A stretch of 64,000 nucleotides of DNA from the NCBI GenBank assembly GCA_028281925.1, contig JANQIX010000010.1:55965-119964 (forward strand). Reading direction: 5' to 3'. Positions 56,180 to 64,000 of the stretch are shown in pieces. The stretch comes from Alphaproteobacteria bacterium (GTDB taxonomy: Bacteria; Pseudomonadota; Alphaproteobacteria; DSM-16000; Inquilinaceae). The position numbers and the translations under genes are program-made. How positions within the stretch are numbered: position 1 is the stretch's first letter; each line of letters opens with the position of its first letter. The notes beneath the pieces are model-generated. The model did no database searches. It saw only the letters and a program-made list of their open reading frames with translations, and had not been told where the DNA came from.

Positions 56180-56716
56180 CTATTGATCCCGGTCGCTGCG
56201 GTTCGGGCGCCATTGCGACCGGTCGACCGGAGGCATGTCTTTGTCGTCGACATCCGGCTGGTCCGCGCCGGCCTCGCGATAGTCGCCGTCGATCGTCGTG
56301 CCGCGGGGACCCGCTGGGCCGTGGGGCTGCCCGCCGGGCGGCCAGGTCTGCATCTGGACACGGCCGCGCAGCATGGCCCACAGGCCGCGCCCGATCCAGG
56401 CACGCAGGGCCGGAATCATTAAGGAAAGACCCAGGGCATCGGTCAGAAATCCCGGCGTCAGCAGCAAGGCACCGCCAACCAGCAAGCAAGCGGCATCGAA
56501 CAGGGGCCCTGCCGGCGGTTCGCCGCGGGCGATGGCGGCTTCGGCGCGCCGCAAGGTTGCCACGCCCTGCTGCCGCAGCAGGAACGTGCCGATCATGGCG
56601 GTCGCGACCACCAGCCCCAGGGTCGGCCAGAGGCCGATTTCGCGGCCGACGACGATGAATCCGGCAATTTCGGCGATTGGGATGCCGATGAAGGCAAGCA
56701 GAAGTATCAGGGGCAT
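56180..56716 (-). CDS. fxsA: FxsA family membrane protein
   Basis: 178 residues. Four hydrophobic stretches in the first 110 residues (LILLLAFIGIPIAEIAGFIVVG, LVVATAMIGTFLL, LFDAACLLVGGALLLTPGF) match the FxsA/YtoI family; the C-terminal tail is polar and probably disordered. FxsA overexpression lets E. coli escape F-plasmid exclusion of phage T7; the physiological role is unknown. It lies upstream of secB, a conserved alphaproteobacterial pairing. Confidence 0.9.
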   Translation of the reverse strand: MPLILLLAFIGIPIAEIAGFIVVGREIGLWPTLGLVVATAMIGTFLLRQQGVATLRRAEAAIARGEPPAGPLFDAACLLVGGALLLTPGFLTDALGLSLMIPALRAWIGRGLWAMLRGRVQMQTWPPGGQPHGPAGPRGTTIDGDYREAGADQPDVDDKDMPPVDRSQWRPNRSDRDQ

Positions 56717-56903
56717 GGCTTTTCCTTGCCGTTCCCGCGGCGACCACCTATGTCAAGCTGGAAGACGACGCGGGTTGACTGACTGCGCGCCGTTGCCTTT
56801 TGTGCTTGGCGGTTGCGGCCGGTCTCGCATGTAATGTGCCGACGGCGAACGTCCAGGCCTGGTCCGGCGGTATCGCCGGAATTAGCGATACGGCGAATGA
56901 GTG

Positions 56904-57575
56904 ATGGGCGACGGCTTGGTTTTCATAGACATCCTGATCTTTGCCCTGATTGCAGGGTTTCTGATCTTCCGGCTGCGCAGCGTTCTCGGACGCCGAACGG
57001 GGCACGAGCAGCAGCGCCCGACACCCTATACGCAGCGCGACCAGCGTCCTGAGTCCCGTGTGCCCGACAACGTCGTAGCGTTGCCGGAGCGCAGCCGGAC
57101 GCTGGAAGACGCGGCCGGCGGCGATCTGGGATCTGAGCTGACCCAGATCAAGATCGCCGACCCCTCTTTCGATGAGGGGACGTTTGCGCAGGGCGCTCAG
57201 ATGGCGTTCGGGATGATCGTGGAGGCCTATGCCGCCGGCGACACGACCTCTCTGCGCCCGCTGTTGAGCGACGATCTCTACGACGGCTTCAGCGAGGCGA
57301 TCCGCACACGCTTGGCCGAGGGCGAGGTGCTGGAGACGCGTATCGAGCGCATCTTGTCGGCGGACATCATCGAGGCCAATCTCGACGGACGCACCGCCTT
57401 CGTTACCGTGAAGTTCGTCAGCCGCCAGGTGATCGTCACCCGCGACGAAGAGGGCGAGGTGGTCGACGGCGATCCTGACCAGACTCAGGAGATCACGGAT
57501 ATCTGGACCTTCGCACGCAACACCCGCGCGACGGACCCCAACTGGCTGCTGGTGGAAACCCGCTCCTCGAACTGA
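56904..57575 (+). CDS. Tim44/TimA family membrane-anchored protein
   Basis: 223 residues from ATG 56904 (GTG 56901 is one codon before). One N-terminal membrane segment (VFIDILIFALIAGFLIFRLRSVLG), a proline/arginine-rich linker, then the Tim44-like domain with FAQGAQMAFGMIVEAYAAGD, LRPLLSDDLYDGFSEAI and WTFARNTRATDPNWLLVET. The mitochondrial relative tethers Hsp70 to the import channel; the bacterial role is less clear. It is divergent from fxsA/secB. Confidence 0.9.
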   Translation: MGDGLVFIDILIFALIAGFLIFRLRSVLGRRTGHEQQRPTPYTQRDQRPESRVPDNVVALPERSRTLEDAAGGDLGSELTQIKIADPSFDEGTFAQGAQMAFGMIVEAYAAGDTTSLRPLLSDDLYDGFSEAIRTRLAEGEVLETRIERILSADIIEANLDGRTAFVTVKFVSRQVIVTRDEEGEVVDGDPDQTQEITDIWTFARNTRATDPNWLLVETRSSN

Positions 57576-57691
57576 CTCGGGCCCAGCCCGCCCTTTACCC
57601 GCCTGTGCTATGTGTTTCCCTTCCAATCCGGACGACCGGCCGCCAAGTCCATTGGCGTTCGGACCCCTGACAGCCCTTCCGGACCGGCGCG

Positions 57692-58498
57692 ATGGATGAC
57701 GCGATCCCTGCTGACGATGTGACCGAGGGTGAGAGTGGCCCCCGGGTAGGGCTTTTCGTGACCTGTCTGGTGGATCTGTTCCGGCCGATCGTCGGGTTTT
57801 CCGCTGTGCGGCTGTTGGAATGGGCCGGCTGCCGGGTAGAGGTCCCCGGCTCCCAGACCTGTTGCGGCCAACCCGCCTATAACAGCGGCGATCGTGCCGA
57901 TGCGGCCGACATCGCCCGCCAGGTCATCGCAGCCTTCGAGGGATTCGACTATGTCGTGGCCCCGTCGGGATCCTGTGCCGGGATGCTGCGGGAGCACTAC
58001 CCGGCTCTGCTGGCCGATGACACCGACTGGGCACCGCGTGCACATCATCTCGCCAGGCGTACGCATGAACTGGTCAGCTTTCTGGTCGACATACGCGGCA
58101 TGGGCGGTGTCGATGGGGTACGGTACGACGGCGCCGTCACCTATCACGACAGTTGTTCGGGACTGCGGGAACTGGGCGTCAAGGCGCAGCCGCGGCAGCT
58201 ACTCGGCACGGTGGCCGGTCTCGAGCTCCATGAACTGCCGGGTGCTGAGATCTGCTGTGGATTCGGCGGCACCTTCTGCGTGAAGTACCCCGACATCTCC
58301 AACAAGATGGTCGGCGACAAGGCCCGCGACATTGTCGCCACTGGCGCCGACACCATGTTGGCCGGTGATATGGGCTGCCTGTTGAACATGGCCGGCAAGC
58401 TGTCACGGGACGGGGCGGAGGTGCGCGTGCGCCATGTCGCGGAGGTGCTGGCCGGCATGCTGGACGAACCGCCGATCGGCCAATCGCGGCGGTCCTGA
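57692..58498 (+). CDS. lldE: L-lactate dehydrogenase complex subunit LldE/LutA (CCG domain)
   Basis: 268 residues. Two cysteine-rich CCG modules: SQTCCGQPAYNSG near residue 55 and AEICCGFGGTFCVKYP near 190; FVTCLVDLFRP near the N-terminus and DSCSGLRELG complete the family pattern. It transfers electrons within the three-protein L-lactate-oxidising complex of the LldEFG/LutABC type. The next gene begins 20 bases downstream. Confidence 0.93.
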   Translation: MDDAIPADDVTEGESGPRVGLFVTCLVDLFRPIVGFSAVRLLEWAGCRVEVPGSQTCCGQPAYNSGDRADAADIARQVIAAFEGFDYVVAPSGSCAGMLREHYPALLADDTDWAPRAHHLARRTHELVSFLVDIRGMGGVDGVRYDGAVTYHDSCSGLRELGVKAQPRQLLGTVAGLELHELPGAEICCGFGGTFCVKYPDISNKMVGDKARDIVATGADTMLAGDMGCLLNMAGKLSRDGAEVRVRHVAEVLAGMLDEPPIGQSRRS

Positions 58499-58518
58499 CG
58501 GAGCGGAGAGCCGCGCAG

Positions 58519-59952
58519 ATGCAGCCCACCAGCCTCGCCTTCAAAGACCGTGCGCGCGATGCCGTGACCGATGCGCAACTGCAGCGCGCGCTTCTCAACA
58601 TGAAGCCGGGCTTCCAGCAGCGGCGCGCGGCCACCGTGGCCAAGCTGCCGGAATTCGAGGCGCTGCGCGATCAGGCGCGGGACATCAAGAACCACACGCT
58701 GGCCAATCTCGACACCTATCTCTTGCGTTTTGAAGAGCGCGTCGTGGCCAATGGCGGTCAGGTTCACTGGGCGCGCACCGGGCGTGAAGCCTGCGAAGCG
58801 ATTGCTGAGATATGTCGGCGCGCGGGCGCTCGCACCGTCACCAAAGGCAAGTCCATGGTGGCGGAAGAGATCGGCCTCAACGATCATCTGGAAGCCGAAG
58901 GCTTCACCCCGATCGAAACCGATCTGGGCGAATACATCATCCAGCTTCGCCACGAGGCACCGAGCCACATCATCGCCCCGGCGCTGCACTTGGTGAAACA
59001 GCAGATCGCCGACACCTTCCGCGAGGCCCACACGGATCTGGAGGCCGACCGGCCGCTGAGCGAACCCCGCCAGCTGACCGACGAAGCCCGCGCCATGCTG
59101 CGCCGCAGCTTCCTGTCCGCCGATGTGGGCATCACCGGGGCCAATTTCCTGGTGGCTGAAACCGGGCAGACCGTGATCGTCACCAACGAAGGCAACGGCG
59201 ATCTCACCCAGTGTCTGCCGCGCATCCATATCGTCATCAGCTCGATCGAAAAGGCGGTGCCGACGCTGGAGGACTGCAGTGCAATCCTGCGCCTGCTGGC
59301 AAGGTCGGCAACGGGGCAGGAATTCAGCGCCTACACCACCTTTTCCACCGGCCCGAAGCGGGCGGAGGATCTGGACGGGCCGGATGAGTTCCACGTGGTT
59401 CTGCTGGACAACGGGCGATCCGCCGTACTGGGGACCGAGGCAGAAGACACGCTCAGATGCATACGTTGCGGTGCGTGTATGAACCACTGCCCGGTGTACG
59501 GGTCGGTTGGCGGCCATGCATACGGTTGGGTGGTGCCGGGGCCCATTGGCGCGGCGCTGGACCCCGCCCTGATCGGGCTTGACCAGGCCCGACACCTGCC
59601 GAATGCATCGACCTTCTGCGGGCGGTGCGAGACCGTGTGCCCGATGAAGATCCCGCTGACCAAGATCATGCGCCATTGGCGGGTGAAGGAGTTCGAGTCG
59701 GGCCTGGCCCCGGCTTCCGTCCGGCGTGGCCTTAGCCTGTGGGCCTGGGCGGCGAAGCGGCCGAGGCTCTATCGATTCGGCACGCGTCTGGCTATGCGGA
59801 TGCTCGGATTGCTGGGCCGCCGTCGCGGGCGCATTGGCTGGCTGCCGCTTTCCGGCGGTTGGACGCGGTTTCGCGACATGCCGGCACCCCAGGGCCGGAC
59901 CTTCCAGGACCAATGGGCGGCCGCAAGCCGCCAGGACAGCGGCGGACGATGA
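58519..59952 (+). CDS. lldF: L-lactate dehydrogenase complex iron-sulfur subunit LldF/LutB
   Basis: 477 residues, ATG 58519 after GGAGAG. The first two-thirds belong to the LutB/LldF domain (GARTVTKGKSMVAEEIGLN, GANFLVAETGQTVIVTNEGN); two [4Fe-4S] sets follow: CIRCGACMNHCPVYG near residue 315 and CGRCETVCPMKIP near 370. It is the electron-transfer core of the L-lactate complex. The stop overlaps the next start (ATGA). Confidence 0.95.
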   Translation: MQPTSLAFKDRARDAVTDAQLQRALLNMKPGFQQRRAATVAKLPEFEALRDQARDIKNHTLANLDTYLLRFEERVVANGGQVHWARTGREACEAIAEICRRAGARTVTKGKSMVAEEIGLNDHLEAEGFTPIETDLGEYIIQLRHEAPSHIIAPALHLVKQQIADTFREAHTDLEADRPLSEPRQLTDEARAMLRRSFLSADVGITGANFLVAETGQTVIVTNEGNGDLTQCLPRIHIVISSIEKAVPTLEDCSAILRLLARSATGQEFSAYTTFSTGPKRAEDLDGPDEFHVVLLDNGRSAVLGTEAEDTLRCIRCGACMNHCPVYGSVGGHAYGWVVPGPIGAALDPALIGLDQARHLPNASTFCGRCETVCPMKIPLTKIMRHWRVKEFESGLAPASVRRGLSLWAWAAKRPRLYRFGTRLAMRMLGLLGRRRGRIGWLPLSGGWTRFRDMPAPQGRTFQDQWAAASRQDSGGR

Positions 59953-60635
59953 GCGAGGCACGCGACGCCATTCTAGGCGGCGTCCGCAAGGCGTTGGCCG
60001 GACAGCAGCTTGGCGACCGAAGCGAAGCGTCGGTCGACGCCCGGCTGGACGGTCGCCCCCGCGGCATCATCCCCGACCGGGTTGCAAAGCCCCACGATGC
60101 GCTGGTGGATCTGTTCGTCACGATGGCAGAGCAGGTGTCAGCGACCGTGGTCCGTCTCGATGGCCTGAACGATGTGCCCGAAGCCGCTGCCCAGTTCCTG
60201 GCCGACCATAACCTGCCGGCAGCGCTCCGGCTGGCGCCCGATCCGTCGCTGGAGGGTGTCGACTGGACCGCTCGGCCGATGCTGGAGGTCAGCCGCGGCC
60301 CGGCGCGGCCGGACGATGTGACCTCGCTGACGGCGTCGGTCGCCGGCATCGCGGAGACCGGGACGTTGATGCTGGCCTCCGGCGCCGGCAGCCCGACGAC
60401 GCTCAACTTCCTGCCGGACAACCACATCGTGGTCCTGCACGAGGGCCAGGTGGTCGGCGCCTATGAGGACGCGTGGGACCGGCTGCGGGCGGCAGGCGGC
60501 CCCCCGCGCACCGTCAATCTGGTGACCGGCCCGTCGCGCACGGGCGATATCGAGCAGATCATCCAGCTCGGCGCGCATGGGCCGCGGCGCCTGCACATCC
60601 TGTTGATCGCCGATGGTGCCGATGGCGGGCCATGA
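59949..60635 (+). CDS. lldG: L-lactate dehydrogenase complex subunit LldG/LutC
   Basis: 228 residues from ATG 59949 (MSEARDAILGGVRKAL). VTSLTASVAGIAETGTLML and FLPDNHIVVLHEGQVV are diagnostic of the LUD (LutC) domain, with VNLVTGPSRTGDIEQIIQLG near the end. It completes the lldEFG operon that oxidises L-lactate to pyruvate. Its stop overlaps the start of the Smr gene (ATGA), so that gene is co-translated. Confidence 0.93.
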   Translation: MSEARDAILGGVRKALAGQQLGDRSEASVDARLDGRPRGIIPDRVAKPHDALVDLFVTMAEQVSATVVRLDGLNDVPEAAAQFLADHNLPAALRLAPDPSLEGVDWTARPMLEVSRGPARPDDVTSLTASVAGIAETGTLMLASGAGSPTTLNFLPDNHIVVLHEGQVVGAYEDAWDRLRAAGGPPRTVNLVTGPSRTGDIEQIIQLGAHGPRRLHILLIADGADGGP

Positions 60636-61195
60636 CCCGGCGGCGCCGACCGACGCCTGAGGATCTCGCCCTCTGGCGCCACGCCACCCGCGACGTGGCT
60701 CCGATGGCCCCGCTGCCGCCGGCGGCCGAACCGGACCCTGCCCCCCCGAAGAAGCCCGCCCAGCAAGCGGAAGCGGCAAAACGGAAGGCGGCGGCGCGAC
60801 CGGCGACCCAGCCGCCGCCGCGAGCAGTGACTGGCGAAGCGCCCTTGACCGGGCGGGTGATCCCCGGCCTCGATCAGCGCTCGGCCGACCGCCTGCGCCA
60901 GGGCCGGACGGAAATCCAGGCGCGTATCGACCTGCATGGTATGCGCCAGGCCGAAGCGCACCACGCCTTGGCTGCGTTTGTCGATCACAACCACCGCCAC
61001 GGCCGCCGCATGCTGCTGGTGATCACCGGCAAAGGCTCGCTGGGCGAAGGGCGTGGCGTGCTGCGATCCCAGGTGCCACGCTGGCTCTCGGAACTGCCGA
61101 TCCGCGACAAGGTGCTGGCCCACTATCCGGCCCGCCAGAAAGACGGCGGCGACGGCGCGCTCTACGTGCTGCTGAAGCGCCGGCGCGTGCCGTAG
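60632..61195 (+). CDS. Smr/MutS2 C-terminal domain protein
   Basis: 187 residues. A disordered Pro/Ala/Lys-rich N-terminal half is followed by an Smr domain: IDLHGMRQAEAHHALAAFVDH near residue 105 and LLVITGKGSLGEGRGVLRSQVPRWL. The LDLHG-type and TGKG motifs are the nuclease signature of the stand-alone Smr family. It normally sits next to the Tim44-like gene with mltA in this region; here the lactate genes stand between them. Confidence 0.9.
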   Translation: MTRRRRPTPEDLALWRHATRDVAPMAPLPPAAEPDPAPPKKPAQQAEAAKRKAAARPATQPPPRAVTGEAPLTGRVIPGLDQRSADRLRQGRTEIQARIDLHGMRQAEAHHALAAFVDHNHRHGRRMLLVITGKGSLGEGRGVLRSQVPRWLSELPIRDKVLAHYPARQKDGGDGALYVLLKRRRVP

Positions 61196-61201
61196 CGGCG
61201 T

Positions 61202-61675
61202 TTACCGACCACCAGTGTCGGCGAGGGCCTCGGTGGCCGTAGCCAGATCCCTCACCTCGGCCGGATGGATGGCGTCACTCAGCGCTGCATGTGCGATCCG
61301 CCAGGCCGATATCGCGGTCTCCAGGCGGCGAGCGCCCTGTTCGGTCAGCCAGACGGCGCGTTTGCGCTGATCTTTCTCCACTGCGGCGATCTCGACCAGG
61401 CCGGCACGCTCAAGGCCCCGCAGGGTGCGCGACAGTGTGGACTGGTCGAGATCCATGCGCTCGGCCAGGGCGCCGATCGTATCGTCCCGCGCCGCTGCGA
61501 TGTGGGTCAGCAGACCGAATTGCGCATGGGTCAATCCCGCATCCTGAAGCTTCATGTCCAGGAAGCGGGTGATCCGCCGCGCGGCCAGCCGGATCTTGAT
61601 GCCGGCGCAGCGGTCAACCGCATCGCGGGCGTCTGTCACCAGAGTCTTGGTCAAGCCTTGCCCCTCGCTGATCAC
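61202..61675 (-). CDS. MarR-family transcriptional regulator
   Basis: 157 residues with the GTG start at 61675; a TTG at 61654 with AAGG upstream is an alternative. The winged helix is seen in LTHAQFGLLTHIAAARDDTIGALAERMDLDQSTLSRTLRGLERAGLV and the wing EKDQRKRAVWLTEQG.  It is divergent from a PLP-dependent enzyme and probably represses it through the palindromes at 61682-61708. The ligand is unknown. Confidence 0.88.
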   Translation of the reverse strand: MISEGQGLTKTLVTDARDAVDRCAGIKIRLAARRITRFLDMKLQDAGLTHAQFGLLTHIAAARDDTIGALAERMDLDQSTLSRTLRGLERAGLVEIAAVEKDQRKRAVWLTEQGARRLETAISAWRIAHAALSDAIHPAEVRDLATATEALADTGGR

Positions 61676-61681
61676 AGGTAT

Positions 61682-61708
61682 ATGTATTCACATATTATGT
61701 AGATACAT
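61682..61708. promoter_or_regulatory. Two MarR-type operator palindromes
   Basis: ATGTA-TT-CACAT (61682-61693, one mismatch) and ATGTA-GA-TACAT (61697-61708, perfect arms), centres 15 bp apart. They fill the short space between the divergent marR and cysteine-synthase-like genes and would cover both promoters. Confidence 0.6.
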
Positions 61709-61723
61709 TCAATGGAGCCTTCC

Positions 61724-62716
61724 ATGGAAACGATGCAGGCAGACCGGCCGGCGGCACAGAGGGCCCAGATCCAATCTTCCATTCTGCAGCGCATCGGCCG
61801 CACGCCGCTGCTGCGTCTCTCCCGCATCGTGCCCGCGGACTGCGCCCGGATTCTGATCAAGGTCGAGAGCGAGAACCCGACAGGCAGCATGAAGGACCGC
61901 ATGGCGCTTGCCATGATCGAAGCCGGCGAACGGTCGGGACGCCTTAAGCCCGGCGGCCGGGTGGTCGAATACACCGGCGGCAGCACGGGCGTCTCACTGG
62001 CGCTGATCTGCGCCGCCCGCGGCTATCCGTTGAGCATCGTCACATCCGATGCGTTCAGCCTGGAAAAGCGGAACCATATGGCAGCGCTGGGTGCGGAGCT
62101 GACGATCGTGCCCAGCAACGGCGGTGGAATGGACGAAGCGCTCACGCGCAACATGATCGGAGCCGCCCGACGGATCACCGACCAGACGGGCGCGTTCTGG
62201 ACGGATCAGCTCAACAATGCCGATCAGCTGCCCGCCTATCACGCCAAGGGCGAGGAAATCTGGCAGCAGACCGGCGGCCGGATAGACGCATTCGTGCAGA
62301 GCACCGGTACCGCAGCTTCCGTCCGAGGCGTCGGCGAGGCCCTGCGCCGCCGCCGACCGGGCATCCACATCGTTGCGGTCGAGCCGAGCGAATCGGCGGT
62401 TCTCTCCGGAGGCCCATCGGGCGTGCATAAGATCGAAGGCGCCGGCGCAGGATTCGTCGTGCCGTTGTGGGATCCGTCAATGGTCGACGAGATCGCAACG
62501 GTTTCGACCGATCAGGCGATGGCCATGGCCCGACGGCTTGCGCAGACAGAGGCCCTGTTCGCTGGCACATCCACAGGCGCGAACCTTGTCGCGGCGCTGG
62601 ACGTCGGGAGGCGCCTCGGACCCGATGCCACAGTGGTCACCGTAATGTGCGACTCGGGCATCAAGTATCTGAGCACGGGGCTCTACAATCGCCCTCAGAC
62701 CAGGGCGGCCGCATAG
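61724..62716 (+). CDS. Cysteine synthase/cystathionine beta-synthase-like PLP enzyme
   Basis: 330 residues from ATG 61724, which has GGAG seven bases upstream; ATG 61712 adds four residues. The PLP lysine is in SENPTGSMKDRMA near residue 45 and the phosphate-binding loop is YTGGSTGVSLAL near 85; FVQSTGTAASVRGVGEAL and VMCDSGIKYLST are also typical of the beta-synthase fold. NPTGSMKD and GGSTG instead of the CysK NPGASVKD and TSGNTG suggest a relative that acts on another beta-substituted amino acid. Regulation by the divergent MarR protein is likely. Confidence 0.87.
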   Translation: METMQADRPAAQRAQIQSSILQRIGRTPLLRLSRIVPADCARILIKVESENPTGSMKDRMALAMIEAGERSGRLKPGGRVVEYTGGSTGVSLALICAARGYPLSIVTSDAFSLEKRNHMAALGAELTIVPSNGGGMDEALTRNMIGAARRITDQTGAFWTDQLNNADQLPAYHAKGEEIWQQTGGRIDAFVQSTGTAASVRGVGEALRRRRPGIHIVAVEPSESAVLSGGPSGVHKIEGAGAGFVVPLWDPSMVDEIATVSTDQAMAMARRLAQTEALFAGTSTGANLVAALDVGRRLGPDATVVTVMCDSGIKYLSTGLYNRPQTRAAA

Positions 62717-62737
62717 CGGAACGCCTCCGCACCGCCG

Positions 62738-62968
62738 TCATCGCCCACAGGAAAAGCGGACATTGGTGCCGTCGTCCAGGAACTCGACGCCGCGGTCCTC
62801 CAGCGCAGACCTGATCGCGCTTAGCTGAACTGCGGTCGCTGTCAGCTCGGCTTCGCCCCCCTCGGCAAGGCGGATCGTCGCAACGGCGACGCCGGTCGAT
62901 TCGGCAAGATGCTCGATCGAGATCCCCACCAGATAGCGGGCAGCCCTGATTTGGGTTCCTGTGATCAT
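62738..62968 (-). CDS. Small XRE-type helix-turn-helix protein
   Basis: 76 residues, ATG 62968 after GAGG. TGTQIRAARYLVGISIEHLAEST and GVAVATIRLAEGG form a Cro/C1-type helix-turn-helix, ending in VEFLDDGTNVRF. Very similar small regulators are frequent in alphaproteobacteria, usually without a known target. It converges on the cysteine-synthase-like gene. No operator is visible. Confidence 0.82.
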   Translation of the reverse strand: MITGTQIRAARYLVGISIEHLAESTGVAVATIRLAEGGEAELTATAVQLSAIRSALEDRGVEFLDDGTNVRFSCGR

Positions 62969-63034
62969 GTCACCTCATCCGTCTCCGCGCTCTGCGGCTA
63001 TACATTGTGATCTCGACGTTCCACAGCCGGATTG

Positions 63035-63919
63035 CTAGCGCGCCGTCGCTGCCTGGTGGACGGTCATGCACTGCATCGGCAGGACGCCGGGCGGCCGCGG
63101 ATAGCCCGGCGAGCCATAACCTGCGAGACGCTCGGCCCCAAGATCGCCGGGATCGTCATCGCCTTGGCATCCGGTACCGGCCGGCGGCGGTGCCTGGCCC
63201 TGGCAGCCCGGGCTGCCCTCGGGGCAGTTAAGCCGAATATGCATATGCCGATGGTGGTTGCCCTCCGGGACCAGAACGCGCAGCCAAGACCGGTCGTCCC
63301 ATTCTCGCGCGCAGAGATCCCGCTTGATCGCGGCATGCACGAAAATCCGCGCCACCCGCTCATCAACGGCCGCCAGGCGCACCAGCTCTGCCTGCCCATC
63401 GCCCCAGACCGCCGGATCGACTGCACCGTCGGGCGCGACCATCGCCACCTCTTCCAGGCCGGTACGCTCCTCCCGCGGCAGGGCGGGAATGTCCAGCCGG
63501 TACCAGATATCCACGTCCAGGCCGCTTTCGTGGCTGGCATGGCCGGTGATCGGCCCGCCGCGCGGCTGACCCAGATCGGCCACGGCCAGCACGCCCAGCC
63601 CCGCTTCCGAAGTCTGCCGCGCCAAGTCTTCCACGAAATCCAACAACTCCGGATGGCCGTAATTGCGGCGGCGGTTGGGGTGGATCGCCTGATAGCCTTC
63701 TCCTTCCAGGGGCAGGGCCGCGGCACCGGCGATACAGCCTTCGCTGTAGAGCCCCCAGACCTGCGCTGGCCCGGCCGACGGGCCGCGGACCGTCGCCCAC
63801 GGGTCGACCCAACCGCCCTGCGCGCCGGCCTGGCCGGCCATCGCCAAGACGGACGCGGCGGCGAATGCGGCCCCCTTAGCCGCCCGGCGTATCGGGCCCG
63901 CCCACCAGCTCAAAGACAT
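63035..63919 (-). CDS. mepA: Penicillin-insensitive murein endopeptidase MepA
   Basis: 294 residues with an N-terminal signal peptide (GAAFAAASVLAMAGQAGA). The metallopeptidase metal sites are GHASHESGLDVDIWY near residue 127 and NHHRHMHIRL near 222. It cleaves the D-alanyl-meso-diaminopimelate cross-link of peptidoglycan in the periplasm. The C-terminal Cys-Pro-rich extension is longer than in E. coli MepA. The start overlaps the end of the next upstream gene by 44 bases, so a slightly shorter start cannot be excluded. Confidence 0.92.
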   Translation of the reverse strand: MSLSWWAGPIRRAAKGAAFAAASVLAMAGQAGAQGGWVDPWATVRGPSAGPAQVWGLYSEGCIAGAAALPLEGEGYQAIHPNRRRNYGHPELLDFVEDLARQTSEAGLGVLAVADLGQPRGGPITGHASHESGLDVDIWYRLDIPALPREERTGLEEVAMVAPDGAVDPAVWGDGQAELVRLAAVDERVARIFVHAAIKRDLCAREWDDRSWLRVLVPEGNHHRHMHIRLNCPEGSPGCQGQAPPPAGTGCQGDDDPGDLGAERLAGYGSPGYPRPPGVLPMQCMTVHQAATAR

Positions 63920-64000
63920 CGATCAGCTCCCGCCGCCCTCGCACGCCGTGCTTGCCATGGGGCTTCAACGTGAAGGCGGCGCTGAGGCCCTTCGCCGTAT
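63876..64000 (-). CDS. 3' end of an unrecognised gene (start outside window)
   Basis: About 40 codons, ending at TAA 63876-63878. The visible tail contains FTLKPHGKHGVRG and ELIDVFELVGGPDTPGG. The frame is consistent with codon usage of the region, but no motif identifies it. It lies just upstream of mepA on the same strand and may be its operon partner. Confidence 0.45.
   Translation of the reverse strand, partial: TAKGLSAAFTLKPHGKHGVRGRRELIDVFELVGGPDTPGG

Noticed and set aside
58144..59961. 605-codon antisense frame over lldF
   Set aside because: lldF on the other strand has complete iron-sulfur motifs; the antisense frame is a composition effect.

Overview
The window reads as chromosomal DNA of a high-GC alphaproteobacterium, probably of the Rhodospirillales type. 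The evidence is a densely overlapped gene order, GTG/TTG starts, and the alphaproteobacterial origin-region gene set (hemE / PPDK-regulator / maf / aroE / coaE / dnaQ on one side, hemH-hemJ-rho-mnmE-mnmG-rsmG-parA-parB on the other). Genus-level placement is not supported by anything I can see. I found no tRNA, rRNA, insertion sequence, prophage or CRISPR array.

Layout. 1-3.6 kb: the end of a polysaccharide-type cluster (GT4 glycosyltransferase, histidine phosphatase, MurG-like glycosyltransferase, polysaccharide deacetylase-like protein, small membrane protein), translationally coupled into 3.6-9.6 kb, a peptide/oligosaccharide-family ABC importer (double ATPase, binding protein, two permeases). 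9.8-15.7 kb: a tandemly duplicated two-gene cassette of an AlgI-like membrane O-acyltransferase plus a membrane-anchored SGNH-like partner. 15.7-24.3 kb: accessory genes, including a 39-residue basic protein, a TetR regulator with two tandem operators, a large secreted repeat protein with three exact 543-bp units, an SDR oxidoreductase, a LuxR-type regulator, a hypothetical protein, an L,D-transpeptidase-fold protein and YggS. 24.3-31.2 kb: the most unusual block, two consecutive modules, each one outer-membrane porin followed by two sulfotransferases, all on the minus strand.

31.5-61.2 kb is the conserved origin-proximal core. It holds DUF3576 lipoprotein, leuS, lptE and holA converging on parB-parA-rsmG-mnmG-mnmE, then a DUF6489 protein, a DUF255 thioredoxin-like protein, ogt, a dienelactone hydrolase, rho, hemJ, hemH and hemE. 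Three parS centromere sites (two perfect, one with a single mismatch) sit at 38.7, 40.8 and 46.0 kb. The 389-bp gap between hemE and the PPDK regulator (50319-50707) has a perfect CtrA box in an AT-rich stretch and several DnaA-box-like 9-mers. It is in the same place as the Caulobacter origin, so I call it the probable oriC. Rightward follow maf, aroE, coaE, dnaQ, an orphan tungstate-binding protein, secB, fxsA, a Tim44-like protein, an L-lactate oxidation operon (lldE-lldF-lldG) and an Smr-domain protein.

61.2-64 kb: a MarR regulator divergent from a cysteine-synthase-like enzyme with two operator-like palindromes between them, a small XRE regulator, a MepA-type murein endopeptidase, and the 3' tail of an unrecognised gene running off the right edge.

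Genes work together in recognisable groups: chromosome replication and partition (oriC, parS, ParAB, DnaQ, HolA), the last steps of haem synthesis (HemE, HemJ, HemH), tRNA wobble modification (MnmE, MnmG), envelope biogenesis (LptE, SecB, MepA, porins), and modification of surface glycans (deacetylase, two O-acyltransferase cassettes, four sulfotransferases).
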